The notes: generated by a model not told the origin, from the letters alone. Positions 9,766 through 21,477 are shown, counted from the first letter of the stretch. The stretch is DNA of 64,000 bases from Patiria pectinifera (GCA_029964075.1 CM057140.1:8512643-8576642), one strand, 5' to 3'. Numbers and translations: made by a program.

Positions 9766-11133
9766 TTCACATTTACGGAGAATGATCTTTAAAAATTTAA
9801 AAACCCTGTTTGTTTACTACATACATGCAACGCAAAACTTTTGTTTTTACTTAATTATTTTTATATTTTTGGCATAAATTCCATATAGGTATCTCTAGAA
9901 TAAACCATCGTATTTTGAGCGAAATCTATTTCGAGTGAATCTAACGCCATACTAGGTTCAGATTCACACATTGCAATTCCGGCGCACACGCGTTTGAAGC
10001 GAACAGAAAAAGTGAACAGAAAAAGGTGCAACAACAAGGGAACTTGATAACAAAATAAGCTCTAACGCAGGCGCGATTCTAGATCCAATACTTTTGGGGG
10101 GCTAGCAGGGTGGATCCAGATTTTGTTCAGGGAGGTGCGCTGAAATGTAGACCGGTTATTTTCTCCGGACGTATAGGTATATTCTACAATCAGGCACACT
10201 ATATTAACTAAAAGTGTACAAATGCCAAATGCACCCTTATCAGGACTGTTTATTTAGGGGGAGACCGTTCGCATGCACATCTAACTCTTACATTTTGCTA
10301 GTGCAAGTTTTTTTATGATTTTTTTTTGCTGGGGGCTAGACAATCTTTTTTTTGGGGGGGCCTAGCCCTAGCAACCCCCCCCCACCCCGTAGAACAGCCA
10401 CTGCTCCAACGGCTCAATTTTGAAGGACCAACATTTTGAACCCTGGAGTTTAATATTCGCGTGATGATTAGGCCTACACGTAAACCGCAATTTTCAAGGT
10501 ATTGCAAGGACATTTTATATTCAACTTTATAATGATCTGTCCGACTGCTCTGCGCCTATCAAATTGTCCCCCAGTCCCCCGCCCCCGGCCTGCCCAACAC
10601 AAGACGTGGGATTGTCACTATTGAAGTGAAAAAAATCCCCACCCCTCGGGCAAAATTTCGACATATAGTACGACAATCTCCGACATCATACGTGGGGCGC
10701 ACTAGAGTAGTGATTGCCTTTCCATGTAGTTGACCAATGGTATCAATCTTTTGGAGTGACCAAAATCCCTACCCTGTGTCATGAAAAACGTGACCAAACC
10801 CCCAAATCAGACCCGGACAGCCGGGGGGGGGGGGACATTTGATAGGCGCAATATCATAGCCCAGAACTAGGCGCACTCCGGTCAAAAGTGTCCCTTTAAC
10901 TCCAGCCCTATAACAATGGCGCTGAAGGCAGCTAATCTTCACAAAATTTTATGAGTGAAACGCAGGTTTCGCAAAGCACTGTGGGTAGATCAACTCCATC
11001 ATTGCACGCACATTCGGTGCGCATGGGTCGTGCGCACACGGAAGTGATAACCCCGTGTGTATGATGAGAACTCAAGGAAATAAATAAAAGAGAGGTCAAA
11101 GGACGCTGGGGATGAGCAGATGCCTTGAAAACA
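9766..11133. other. Intergenic with G/C homopolymer patches
   Basis: No gene recognised. Between about 10080 and 10850 there are several runs of G or C (near 10355, 10372-10385, 10560-10585 and 10820-10832) with inverted polarity. They are probably remains of one or more degraded inverted-repeat elements whose ends were not resolved. Confidence 0.4.
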
Positions 11134-11143
11134 AGTGCGAGTG

Positions 11144-11853
11144 TAGTCTGGTTCCCAGACCAAAAAATTCCGACTATTCCTGATGAATCTTAGGTCCGGT
11201 AGCCTCCGGTAATACAATGTATTACAATTTACGTCACGTGACTAAAACGGGAGGAATTCCTCCTTTTTCCGAAAATTTCCGAAGTTTGCCGAAGTCGTAT
11301 CGTCGACAATCGGATAGCGCCCGAGTATTTCCGAGTATATAATATAGGTTTAATTAACTGCTAAATGCTTATTAATTTTATTTTTAATGAGTTGATAATT
11401 AATATTCATTGTTTTCATCTAGAAAACTTGAAATTCAACGACGATTTTGTGCATCAAATATACTCGGATGGGCGAACTTTTTGCTGCGTCATGTACAATT
11501 TTGAATTTGACGACCGTTACCGAGATTTTCCAAAACTCGGTCTTCATTCGGCTCCGCCTGCTAACAGTGCTATTTGGTTCCGTAATTTTGAAGATTCCGG
11601 ATCAACATTACTCAATGTTATCTTACAAAAACATCAAACTGTATTATCATAACTGTATGATATTACGAAGCAAGTGATTTATTTAAAGATTTGATCAGAA
11701 CAAAAAGGTACATAAAGCGAAATCGGAAACGAAGCCGCGCTTTAAAAAAGGGTCATTAATGTCGTCATGTTTATTTTTAGCCACGGAGGCTGCCTGACCT
11801 ACAATTAAAGACGTGAGCGTCGGGAATAATTGTCAGGTCTGGGAACCAGACTA
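11144..11853. mobile_element. 710-bp DNA element with 10-bp TSD
   Basis: The left end TAGTCTGGTTCCCAGAC is the exact inverse of the right end. Flanks 11134-11143 and 11854-11863 are both AGTGCGAGTG, a perfect 10-bp duplication. The element split a repeat whose continuation is visible further on (near 12106-12127). An AT-rich 95-aa ORF inside (11365-11652) matches no family I know. The 9-10 bp duplication suggests a Mutator-like mechanism (inference). Confidence 0.88.
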
Positions 11854-11879
11854 AGTGCGAGTGCACAATAAGCTCTGGC

Positions 11880-12450
11880 GAAAAATGTGACGCCGATGGC
11901 ACATATGGAACACTGTACTTTTAGTCAATTTTCAGGACAGACAACCATCCGACCGACTGGCCGACCGACCACCAAGTGGCATGTAGAAGCTCCTGTCAGT
12001 GCTACTGTCCACCTTTTGGGGACATCTCCTCCTTGATACCGTCCAACCGCTACACAAAATGCCGTCCACCTTGTTTGAGGAAGATCTTGTACAACGCAAA
12101 ATGAATGCGAGTGCCCAATAAGCTCTGGCCGTGTTGCAACAAGTCTTGCATGAAATTCGTGCATGATCTCGATCAAATTGATCCCTGCCAGAGCTGAAAA
12201 AATGCGACGCCGAGAAATGCGACGCCGAGAAATGCGATGCCATGGCACTTATTGAACACCATACATTTGGTCAATTTTCGGACCAGACAGACCGACCAAC
12301 AAAAATGCGATGCCGATGGCACATATGGAACACCATACTTTTGGTCAATTTTCGAGACAGACAGACCGACCACCAAAAATACGACGCCGATGGCACATAT
12401 GGAACACCATACTTAAGGTCAATTTTCGGGACAGACAGACCGGTCACCAA
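11880..12450. repeat. ~70-bp minisatellite, interrupted
   Basis: Units contain ATGCGACGCCGATGGCACAT, then a TGGAACACCAT stretch, GGTCAATTTTCG and GACAGACCGACCACC. About four units are visible: near 11887-11970, 12224-12300, 12305-12375 and 12380-12445. Unrelated sequence lies between the first and second. Overlapping ORFs on both strands are repeat artefacts. Confidence 0.7.
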
Positions 12451-13821
12451 GTGGCATGTATATAAACTCCTGCCAGAGGTTAAAAATATCGACACAGTTT
12501 GTGAGGTCACGTGATCCGAAACAACATTTAAACAATCATAAAAACAAATTCAGATTGACAATGTTTCTTTATGGATTTATCAGTTTACATCATACAGCAT
12601 ACCCGCTTTACATCGGGGAATATAACAATGTCCCGTAGGCTGCTTCCATATTTAATTTACACAGAATGTATTCATTCTTGAATCATCAGCTGAATTATCA
12701 TCACAATCGACGGAAGACTGTAAATCAGATGGGAATCGAATGGTATATCCGGCAATGTCAAATCAGGCCAGCAACAATGACTTACTGTCATGCATAACAA
12801 TTAGCGTAAGGTGTGGAAGGTACATAGCCAATATAGATCCATTATATTTGTTAAAAACTACATTTACAGTGTCAGAATTGCCGTTCATTAGACATTAATT
12901 CTACATTTTCCTGTAATATGCACTGCTATTTCCCAGTTAATATTTCCAGCCATGACACGTTGACGTTGTTCACGCTCACTGACAAATTACGATGTTTACA
13001 CGGTGGTTGATGGACCGCGTCGACCTCAGTATGCCTTCCCAAATAAGCTGGAATAAATGATCGAGTGATAATTTTTGTCATGAAGTCCACATATTTACAC
13101 CATACTAATGCCACATATTTCTGGAAAATTTAAAACGGTTCAAGTCCATGTATGGCCCTACCATCAACCAACAAACCACAATAAATTTGCCCTTGAAAAC
13201 AGTCACTACATCGTTAACACTACTCAATACATGTAATAACCAACAGTGACCTTACTTCCCCGATACCATTAAAGCTGTTTCCTTTGTGTCAGTGCAATCG
13301 TGCCATTGTGTTGGAGTACAATACATCCCGGAAATGGTATCAGCCGCAAAATATGCCCCATAAATAGTATTACAGCACTGGGCTTACGCAGATAGAACTG
13401 CTTCACTGTACCATGACTGTACATACTACAGGAACCTGCCGTGATGGTTAGATCGTTGGTGGTATTGCCATACTGAATACTGGAAAGACATCTCTCGCCG
13501 CCTTCTGCGTGCTCATGAACTCAGGATTACTCTAACAAGCCTGGAGCCGTTGGTGACTTTCCTACCAAAGTAATGCGTGGTGTGGGGAGTGTTCAAAGTC
13601 AACTGCCGGCTGGATATAGCTAGCCTCCATGCAAATGGACACCTTGCCTCAGCAAACTAACATCCGACTTTACCCAGGAAAGCACAGTGATTTTTAGATG
13701 AAAGCACCGACCAAGGGCCTGCATAGCAATTTGGAGACTGATTACCAACTGTACAAACACTCCAAGATTTCCAACCACCAAGACGCATCGACGGGTTGGT
13801 GAACTTGGTACCGGATTAACC
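12451..13821. other. Intergenic, 5' flank of Ig receptor 1
   Basis: No gene recognised. The last few hundred bases are the 5' flank of the Ig receptor at 13822 and should hold its promoter and any non-coding first exon. No clear TATA box or splice pair was identified. Confidence 0.4.
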
Positions 13822-15564
13822 ATGTTGTCTGTGGTTATCTTGGTCGCCTTATGCACGGCAATCGAAGCCGAATTCGTAAGAAACCCTAAGAGTGTGACAG
13901 TGAATGAAGGAGACAATGTTACTTTGACCTGTGAAGAAACAAGCTATTATGATGCTCAATCTTCGTGCGCTAGGTATAAATACTACTGGAGGAGGAGCAA
14001 TACCCCCACTTCTTCGGTGGAATACCTCACAAACTGTATCTCAGTTGAAACTGCTTACAATGATCGAATGACAGTTACAAAAGACGGTGGTCTTTACACT
14101 CTCAATATTCACAAAGTACGCCCCGAAGATACTGGCTATTACTCTTGTTATATATTTTACAGCGGCTTTTATGATAATTACATGTACTATTCAGACACTG
14201 CTCTTTTGACAGTAAATGCACTACCAAGTTACCCTCCTTCGTGTGAAGTTCTTCCAAGAGCGCCCTCTGTTGGGATGACTGTTGAACTAAGATGCCAACT
14301 CTCATGGCAGGATCCGCCAAGCCCACTGACCTGGTTCGTGTCCAAGTCCGGTCAAATAGTTTCTCCCGAACCGAGGGGTCCTACCGATCCGGGAGAATAT
14401 TTCACCGTGAATCTACAGATCACGGAGAGAGATAACAACAAGGAGTTTACCTGCGTAGCTGGCCCAGATCGGGACAAAGGGCCCCGGTGTACCATAACCC
14501 CGCTACAGGTACCCACAATTGTCTCAATCTTTCCCATTCCTTCACTGACCGTATCTGAAGGAGAGGTAGCGTTATTCAGGTGCGAATCTGAGTCCATCCC
14601 AGCAGCTGAGGAATACAGATGGCGCTTGCGCAGAGACAACGACCCGGAGGTAAAGGTCAATATGAACACTTTGCCGTCGCAGGGAGAAACATACCGGCTG
14701 AGTGCTAATGGGCAAGACTTGCAGATTACGGACGTCACAGTGTCTAAGTTCAACAACACCATGGTAAGGTGCATTGCAAAAAACTCATTGGGGCCAGAAA
14801 GCAGCGGTGAAAGTTTGCTCATCGTCGTCCCCATGGAAACAACCACAAAAGGGAAACCGGTAACTACAGCTAGCAAGGGACGTACTGACATCAGTTCCGG
14901 TGGAGCTGGCACTAGTACCGGCATCATCGTTGGGGGCGTTCTCGGAGTGATACTTTTATTGGTACTAATCGCCGGCCTGGGGCTGTACATAGCCAGGAAC
15001 AGACACAAGCCACAGTTTGTAGGGGCTCGGTTCCAAAACTCACCAGGCCACGAAAGGGTTGGTATGACGGTGGTACAGGCGTCTCCAACGTACGAAGAGC
15101 TACCACAAGACACCAACTGCCACAATGGCCAGCTAGACAGGAGCTGGTCATTGGATGACACGGTGCATGCGCAGTCACATCTGTACGCCAGCCCAGACGA
15201 GGCTAGGCGGGAGGAAGCTCGATCTAATGTCTCTTCATCGCCTACCTACGCCAATAGCTCAGGCTACGCTAACCTGCCACGTGGTCACAGCCAAGAGAAG
15301 AGAGTCTCCAACAGTCACTCACCTTACGCCGTGCCAGACAAGCGGGACAAATCTCGACCAGATCCGGTCGGGTCGGAGGTCACCGAGGCTGAACCGTTGG
15401 ACGACCCAAAGCTTAAGAACGTGGAGGGGCTTGTTTACGCTGATTTGGATCTTCAGCGCCCTCAAGCGGCTAATAAAGAGAACGAGCAACCGGACAATCC
15501 CATCAATTACGCCTCTATCCGTGGCGACATGGCGGAAATTAGGGGTTTGCTTAGCAGAACATAG
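13822..15564 (+). CDS. Intronless Ig-superfamily ITIM receptor (unit 1)
   Basis: A 580-aa type I membrane protein in one exon. It has a signal peptide at 1-17, a V-type Ig domain at 19-132 (C37-C109, with an extra pair C49/C72), Ig domain 2 at 139-230 (C158-C211, extra C141/C223), Ig domain 3 at 232-336 (C254-C317) and a Ser/Thr-rich stalk. The membrane segment is at about 366-390. The roughly 190-aa tail has tyrosines at 424, 455, 476, 482, 502, 539 and 563. Three fit the ITIM consensus S/I/V/LxYxxI/V/L: SGYANL (Y482), LVYADL (Y539) and INYASI (Y563). PTYEEL at Y424 is ITIM-like. In known families such tails recruit SH2 phosphatases, so an inhibitory receptor is inferred. The extra V-domain cysteine pair recalls pIgR/CD300-type domains. 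It is related to the Ig genes at 32192 and 53340 but is the most diverged of the three. Confidence 0.9.
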   Translation: MLSVVILVALCTAIEAEFVRNPKSVTVNEGDNVTLTCEETSYYDAQSSCARYKYYWRRSNTPTSSVEYLTNCISVETAYNDRMTVTKDGGLYTLNIHKVRPEDTGYYSCYIFYSGFYDNYMYYSDTALLTVNALPSYPPSCEVLPRAPSVGMTVELRCQLSWQDPPSPLTWFVSKSGQIVSPEPRGPTDPGEYFTVNLQITERDNNKEFTCVAGPDRDKGPRCTITPLQVPTIVSIFPIPSLTVSEGEVALFRCESESIPAAEEYRWRLRRDNDPEVKVNMNTLPSQGETYRLSANGQDLQITDVTVSKFNNTMVRCIAKNSLGPESSGESLLIVVPMETTTKGKPVTTASKGRTDISSGGAGTSTGIIVGGVLGVILLLVLIAGLGLYIARNRHKPQFVGARFQNSPGHERVGMTVVQASPTYEELPQDTNCHNGQLDRSWSLDDTVHAQSHLYASPDEARREEARSNVSSSPTYANSSGYANLPRGHSQEKRVSNSHSPYAVPDKRDKSRPDPVGSEVTEAEPLDDPKLKNVEGLVYADLDLQRPQAANKENEQPDNPINYASIRGDMAEIRGLLSRT

Positions 15565-17860
15565 ACCGTTTGTATTAAGCACATTCCTTGCAGTGCACAC
15601 ATAGATTCAGCATTTTGATTAATAGTAATTCTGTATGGTCAATTGTATCGTTAGAACATCAACAAGTTGCCTGAAGGGATTGGTCCCATTCACCAATACA
15701 CTCTACTATGAATTTCTGTTTATGTTAAACAAACTAATTTGCTGGAGTAATCCAATTGATGTATATATCGAAGAAGATGCTAATAGACGTGTGTCTTTTT
15801 GTAACTGTTGTAATGTATTTTACAGCTGATTCAGCGAAAGGGGTTAATTTTGTAGGCCTAAGGGACTATTTACTCAGCCAGCTGAAGAAAAGTGACCGAA
15901 AGAAAAACATGTTGGAAATCTACTTTCTGTGCCTAAATTGATTTTAAGTAAAATTAATATGTATACATTCTAGCAGCTTCTTTGTAATTTTGTCTCGGGC
16001 CCTGGAATGACTTAAAGTGTCCATGTAATGTAATTATTTTAATGCTGTCCTCCAACATTCTGTGTGTCCAATTTAACCTAATTTTGAATTTTTGTTTTGC
16101 TATTGGACAGAGTATTTTGGTACCTTTTTGGTTTTTATGCCAATGCAAATTTCCATATTTATGAGCATACTGTGATCAGTGTGATGTCATTCCAGGCAAA
16201 AATATTAATGTTACAGCTATTTCAGCACAAAAAGTTGCTAGACTTGTTGTTGTTGATATTTAAATTGTCTTTTCTTTGGATATGCATTGTTGTGTACGTA
16301 CATAGCAGTAAGCCAATGAGCAAACTCACATGTTTTCAATCAGCAATTTTTTGGGCTAGCAAATTGAACAGAAAACCCCTAAACCGAACAGTGTCTTCCC
16401 AGGATGACATCACAGCAACAGCGCCCTCAGTTGTCCGGAAAAGCACGAAAAAATGTTCAATGTTTAATGAAGTGCACTTTCAATCAAATTAACTTAAAGG
16501 GATTTCAACTAGTTTTCATACATTTAAGTGGAGTAGAAAGTTGCACAAAATGTGTTCCTACGCAAAATTCATCGCATGAACCATAACAGCGTCATAATTT
16601 GTGATACGATCACTGCAATAATTCGCCTTAAAGAAAATAACTATTTACCCAGATATTCTTATCCGATGGGGATTCAGTGAGGGCTATAACATGTTTCGAG
16701 TCCATTACTGATGGTAGAGGTAAAACGAGTCGTTTATAATGCGTGTTTCTTTTTGCAAAAGGAACACGTACAATTCAAGCATACCTTTCGAATCTTATTT
16801 AGCTTTGTATACTGATCACATTCGCAGTTTGGCTTGACAGCTGTTATTTTTAAAAGATTGATCGACTTTACTATGCATAAACATATGTTATTGGAAGTAT
16901 AATATTTAAAAAATTATAATAATAATGCTCTTCAAATTAACTGCAAACTGTTTACTATTGAAATGTGCCACTGAGTTTTTGTCAGATATTGTACTTGGGA
17001 TTAAAGTTGATCATTTTGTTACAAAATGTACTTGTTCATTGCCACGTCGAGTCAGTGTACAAATCAGCCTTCACCGAGCAGACATCCTGGCCAATAACGT
17101 AAAGGCATTCCAGTACATAAACCTTCTGGACTGTATATCAACCTCCAGTTTTCTTTAAATAGAGCCCGAAAGCAAAATTTCACCCGGCGAGCTTTCGGGA
17201 GCCTCCCGTGGCCTGCATATGTTCATTTAAACATTGGGATGCCTTTCTGGCGTCTGTCATTTTAGGTAGAGCGAGTTTTAACCGTAAAGACCACAAAAAA
17301 CATTCATTGTAGAATTTCGGTATTTTTCAAAGTAAACTTGCGAAAACAATTAACTTGGGAGATGGGAAAAAACGAATATCAGTTAGGCCTACGACCTTTC
17401 ATATCTTGAATTATCGTCCCTATGTCTCCTAACCGGCGATGCATTCTTGTTTTCAATTCGTAATGCGTAAAGATTTACTCACCTAAAGCCGATGTGTTTT
17501 AGATTAAGTGGGTTTGGCCTAAGCACGCCTATATACGTGCACTCCTAAATGGCTCATTGGAACAAAGGATAAATATGTTCACATTTTAAATACATATTTT
17601 GTCTTTCAATTTTATTCAGACAAAAATGATAACCGTGCAAAGGCATCTTGCTTTTCTATTTTATGTTCAATTTTCACCCGATAACCACCACAATTCTATT
17701 ATCATCTACGTCCACCGATTTAGGAATGTGCTTCTGTGAGTGCGTGCATGTATTTTGGACTACCATAACCGAGAGATCATGTTTGGCACGAAAATAATCT
17801 TAGTCCGTTTCAAAAAGTGTAGTGTAATTTTCAAAGACCGTTTTCGGTCTGGAAAGGCAA
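15565..17860. other. 3' flank of Ig receptor 1, duplicated
   Basis: The start of this stretch, and blocks up to about 17260, match 24700-25830 at moderate identity, including the sequence after the stop codon and the GGGATGCC...GTCATTTT block near 17238-17264. It is the conserved 3' flank of the Ig gene in the duplicated unit. At 17258-17275 it holds the empty site for the MITE found at 25839 and 45470. From about 17270 it matches the Toll-side flank of the other units. Confidence 0.65.
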
Positions 17861-18033
17861 TACGGGCGATTCCCAATAGTGCGCCTCCAAGAGTTTGCAA
17901 CGCGTCGGGCCAATCACAATGCGCAAAATCTGTCGACCCAACGCCCGTTTGGAAAAGGTCGACTGATTTCGCGCATTGTGATTGGCCAACGCGCTGCAAA
18001 CTCTTGGAGGCGCACTATTTGGAATCGCCCGTA
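17861..18033. mobile_element. Foldback MITE, 173 bp
   Basis: Near-perfect inverted repeat with ~75-bp arms: TACGGGCGATTCC at the left and GGAATCGCCCGTA at the right. The loop lies around CAACGCCCGTTTGG. It sits inside a Toll-gene remnant: the intact Toll genes read GGAAAGGCAATTGCAC across this point. Confidence 0.85.
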
Positions 18034-18095
18034 TTGCACATGGTCGATTTCGATTTCCTCGAGAGCTCGAAAAGAGTGAAACATTGTAGTCTACA
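18034..18095 (-). pseudogene. Toll-like receptor relic (unit 1)
   Basis: About 50 bp matches intact Toll genes near 28270-28320 (GGTCGATTTCGATTTCCTCG and the following GAAAGAGTGAAACATTG), ending at about 18090. On the other side of the MITE, 17834-17860 joins sequence normally found downstream of the Toll gene (AAAGACCGTTTTCGG, compare 46493-46507) to GGAAAGGCAA of the LRR region. The TIR, membrane and LRR-C-terminal coding part, about 1.5 kb, is therefore deleted. What remains is a non-functional scrap in the minus orientation shared by the intact copies. Confidence 0.75.
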
Positions 18096-18210
18096 GTTGC
18101 TGCGCAGATTCATATCACGATGGACTCCTATCTTAATCCTTGTAGAGGGTGCTGTGCAACTAATCCATCAGAGACAATGAGTGCCCATGATGTGCGTGTC
18201 AGTGTTGGAG

Positions 18211-18352
18211 CAAAGGCTTTGACCCTCAAGGCCAAGGCCAAGGCCAAGGCTTTGACCCTCAAGGCCAAGGCTAAGGCCAAGGCTTTGACCCTTAAGCCTC
18301 GAGGCCAAGGCCAAGGCTTATACCCTCAAGGCCAAGGCCAAGGCCAAGGCCC
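18211..18352. repeat. AAGGCC minisatellite 1
   Basis: Tandem AAGGCC hexamers mixed with TTTGACCCTC in ~30-bp higher-order units. The plus-strand ORF with Lys/Ala repeats is a repeat artefact. A related array lies at 19311-19436. Confidence 0.85.
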
Positions 18353-18416
18353 TGTTTTATGAAATGACCACTGATATAGAACTAATTATAGTCACATTAG
18401 TGACACATCATCACGC

Positions 18417-18733
18417 AAGGGCGGATCCAGAACACAATTTTTTGGGGGGGGGACAAAGAAATTTTGGTCCCCCCCCCAAAAAAAAAAGTGGGTCAAAAAA
18501 TTACGGCTTGGGCTTCGGGGCCCGCTTAAGGGCCCCGAAAAATTTTGGATTCGAGATGCTCTGTGGTGCGATTTGAGGCAATTTCTGACCACTTTAACCA
18601 ATGTTTTTTGAGGAAAAGATGGTGGTGTACTCATTGCCTGCCTTTATTACGACGTCACATAAAAAAACAATGTTTTCGGGGGGTTTTTTGGGGGGAGGGC
18701 ATGGCCCCTTTTGGCCACCCTGGATCCGCCCTT
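18417..18733. mobile_element. MITE, 317 bp, with 9-bp TSD
   Basis: The left end AAGGGCGGATCCAG is the inverse of the right end CTGGATCCGCCCTT. ATCATCACG occurs at 18407-18415 and again at 18734-18742; one extra C lies between the left copy and the element. G- and C-runs are internal. A fragment of its middle recurs inverted near 22296-22375. No ORF of note. Confidence 0.8.
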
Positions 18734-18742
18734 ATCATCACG

Positions 18743-19310
18743 AATTGCTCGTTACGAAGAACAACATTTCTTTAATTGCAATCAACATGCTCACATAGGC
18801 CTACACCGTTTTATGACTGCACTGTATCTATTAAAGTATAAGTTCAGGTCTCCAATATGGTTTAACTAAACAAAATAATGATTTACTTCTATATTGACAC
18901 ACAATTCTCCCAAGTGTAACAAAAGGGTGATCCAAGAAACTGATTTGGGAAATTTTTAGTTGCTGGCCCAACATGGTCAGAAATATCAGCATTATCTAAA
19001 ACAGATACATGCAAATCTTTAGCACTTATCAGGGAGACATATACAACCAATCAGATCTATTCCATAGTTATATGCAATTAAAGTGATCATCTCATTAGCC
19101 CCACAAGTGTACGGCATATTTTTGCAGCAAATCTACTACAATGGCAACAAAATGTGATGCTACAAAAGTGGAAGTGTGCCCAACACACAAATATATAGGG
19201 TGCTGCCCTCCTCCATGGTGATACGATTGAAATGGTAACAGCAAAATTTCGAACAGATTTATCTGGAAAATTCAAAAATCTATGGGCCTTGAAGAGCCTT
19301 GATTCAAAAC
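18743..19310. other. Intergenic, no gene recognised
   Basis: AT-rich sequence. The ORFs here overlap each other on opposite strands and carry no motif. Confidence 0.5.
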
Positions 19311-19436
19311 TGCAAGGCCCTGAACCCTCAAGGCCAAGGTCAAGGCCAAGGCTTTTGCCCTCAAGCCTCGAGGCCAAGGCCAAGGCCCTAAAATCCAGCC
19401 TTAAGGCAGCCTTAAGGCCAAGGCCCAGCATCAAGG
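19311..19436. repeat. AAGGCC minisatellite 2
   Basis: A second, more degenerate array of AAGGCC with CCTCAAGCCTCGAGG interruptions, related to 18211-18352. It gives open frames on both strands that are not genes. Confidence 0.75.
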
Positions 19437-19555
19437 CACTACATCACTGGTGCGTGTACTGCAACTTTGTGTGTGCAAACAAAATGGGCACAAACCTGCA
19501 GGTTTTTTTTAGTGCAGTAGTGCCTTTGGAAGAGCAACGCGCCTGCGCCTGTCAT

Positions 19556-19732
19556 TGACGTAGCAGTGAGTGGTGACACTTGTGGCTTGTGCGTAATGCG
19601 CTCGCCTCTCACCACTGTGGCCCTTGTTCGAATCCCAGCCGCGGACCATACATGCCATAACGTGAGTAGAGTTGTGCGTTGGTTCTCTCCTGTGCAACGA
19701 GGGTTTTCTCCGGGCTCTCCAGGTTTTCCAAC
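19556..19732 (+). mobile_element. tRNA-derived SINE candidate
   Basis: GTGGCTTGTGCGTAATGCGC resembles a box A region. About 40 bp on, GTTCGAATCCCAGCC matches the box B consensus of tRNA promoters. The downstream body includes GGGTTTTCTCCGGGCTCTCC, a stretch I associate with tRNA-type SINEs of marine invertebrates. No poly(A) or other clear tail is seen because the element runs into the hairpin at 19733. Family unassigned. Confidence 0.55.
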
Positions 19733-19821
19733 AGGACATCCAACAGCCATCGGGTCAGTGGTACATTCCGCATATACACAGTACGTCCATTGGCCATGAC
19801 CCGACGGCTGTTGGATGTCCT
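19733..19821. repeat. 25-bp inverted repeat (hairpin)
   Basis: The arms at 19733-19757 and 19797-19821 are inverse complements at 24 of 25 positions, with a 39-bp loop. They lie at the 3' end of the SINE candidate. This could be a snap-back copy made at insertion or the end of another element. Confidence 0.75.
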
Positions 19822-21477
19822 ACTCAGCATGAATAATCAAGGATTAATCTGATTGGCCGATCGGCTCAAGCACGCAATAACCACGCCACAGCCGGCCATG
19901 ACAGTGCAGCACTGGACGATTTTTCTGAAGCAGAGCCACCGAAATCATTATGTTTCATATTTTAGTAACTTTTGTTCTGTTTGAAGTCGATCATTAGCAT
20001 CGTTAATGACTGAGTGCATGTTATGAGGTATGTTTAATGGAATCTGGATTGGGATAGAGGGAAAAAAGGACCATTTTGTGGAGGGGAAAAAGGACCATTT
20101 CGTGGAGGGAAAAAAGGACCATTTCGTGGAGGCCGTTTTTTAAGGGTCTCTTACGATCTCACTTTTCAACATACATCTGTTTCCAGCGTTACATGTGAAT
20201 TCCTGATGAGCCTGTTAAGCTGGAGTTACTCAAGCTAACTATAGACCACATATACATGAAAAGGCTCAACAAACGTTCTGAATGGGTGGAATGTAGTTTT
20301 TTGTTTTCTGGGACCAGCTTTAATATGTTGCGTCGTTATCATTTATTAACATATGAGCGAATGAATACAACCCATCATACAGTCAAACACACACAGTGGC
20401 AGATTCAGCCTGAGGAAGAAATGGGCGGGGCTTAATTCGTTGATGAAGGGGTGCATGCCCGTTCTGTTCCAGGCACAGTTATCCACTCAAGCTAAATCTG
20501 CCATTCAATTCTGACGTGGCGAACTAAAATATGCATGTTGTTTCAAAAGTTACATTAAAAAATATTTACAAAATGACAATGCAAATCAGAAATAAAATTG
20601 AACAAACTAATAGCGTTTACATAATGTAAAAACGTGATATTGTTACATGAGATTAATACACCGCAAATTAATTATAACTCCACAGTGACACCCACCACTT
20701 CTAAACAAAAACTATATTCACGGCAACCAACCACTTTGCGTCTGGGTATATACGTTGATTATTTTTGTAAACGTTAACATTAAACTGCGAAACTTGTGGG
20801 AAAAATCTTGAACTTGCTTCTTCCGTTCATTATGGTGCTGTCACACCAGCCAATTTACAGGCAAATTATACCAGGGATATTAATATTGTACTAGTTGCTG
20901 TAAGTAACCTAGCTCCGAATGGAGCTAGTATCCCATAATCATACTGAGGAATAACTGTCAACAGTTTTGGATTAGTCTATTTAGATCGCCTGACCTTGTT
21001 ATGGATTTTACAATTTGAGACACTGTCCATCACGTCAGTTTTCATCGAAAAAAAATCATACCAGGCTTCAGACATGCTGATGTTATTGTGCCTAAAAATA
21101 GAACAGGCAGAAACGTTTGAGGTTTTGGGGTTGCAGACCATAAACTTCCACAGACCCCAATGGTAAATGCTCCCACTTCAGAAATTCGGGAAACATCACA
21201 ACTCTCCAAGGTGTTCGAGACACACATCAAATTAAAGCTTATTTCATCATCTTTCATTTCTTTTCAAGTTGTGGGGGGTCAACTGATGACTTTTAGGAGA
21301 AATTTCCATCCGAAGATGATCACCCCTCAAAATAGTCCTGAAGCCCATCGCCATTGAAAAACGATGCCTACACTCCATTGCAAAATAGAGCGCTAAAGGG
21401 CCCAAATTTCATCCAAATTGAACGGAACTACAAGCTCACAGTCCTGTGCACGGCTTCCACCCATATTTTTTACAAAC
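19822..21477. other. Intergenic; small tandem repeat at 20057
   Basis: No gene recognised. At 20057-20132 there are three tandem ~26-bp units containing GGAAAAAAGGACCATTT and CGTGGAGG. The rest is AT-rich, with no feature I can support. Confidence 0.5.

Noticed and set aside
14352-15161. 269-aa ORF on the minus strand
   Set aside because: Lies wholly inside the Ig receptor CDS on the other strand, whose domains are clear. It is a shadow of that gene.
18211-19436. Lys/Ala-rich and related ORFs over the AAGGCC arrays
   Set aside because: Products of the hexamer repeat, open on both strands. No conserved domain.
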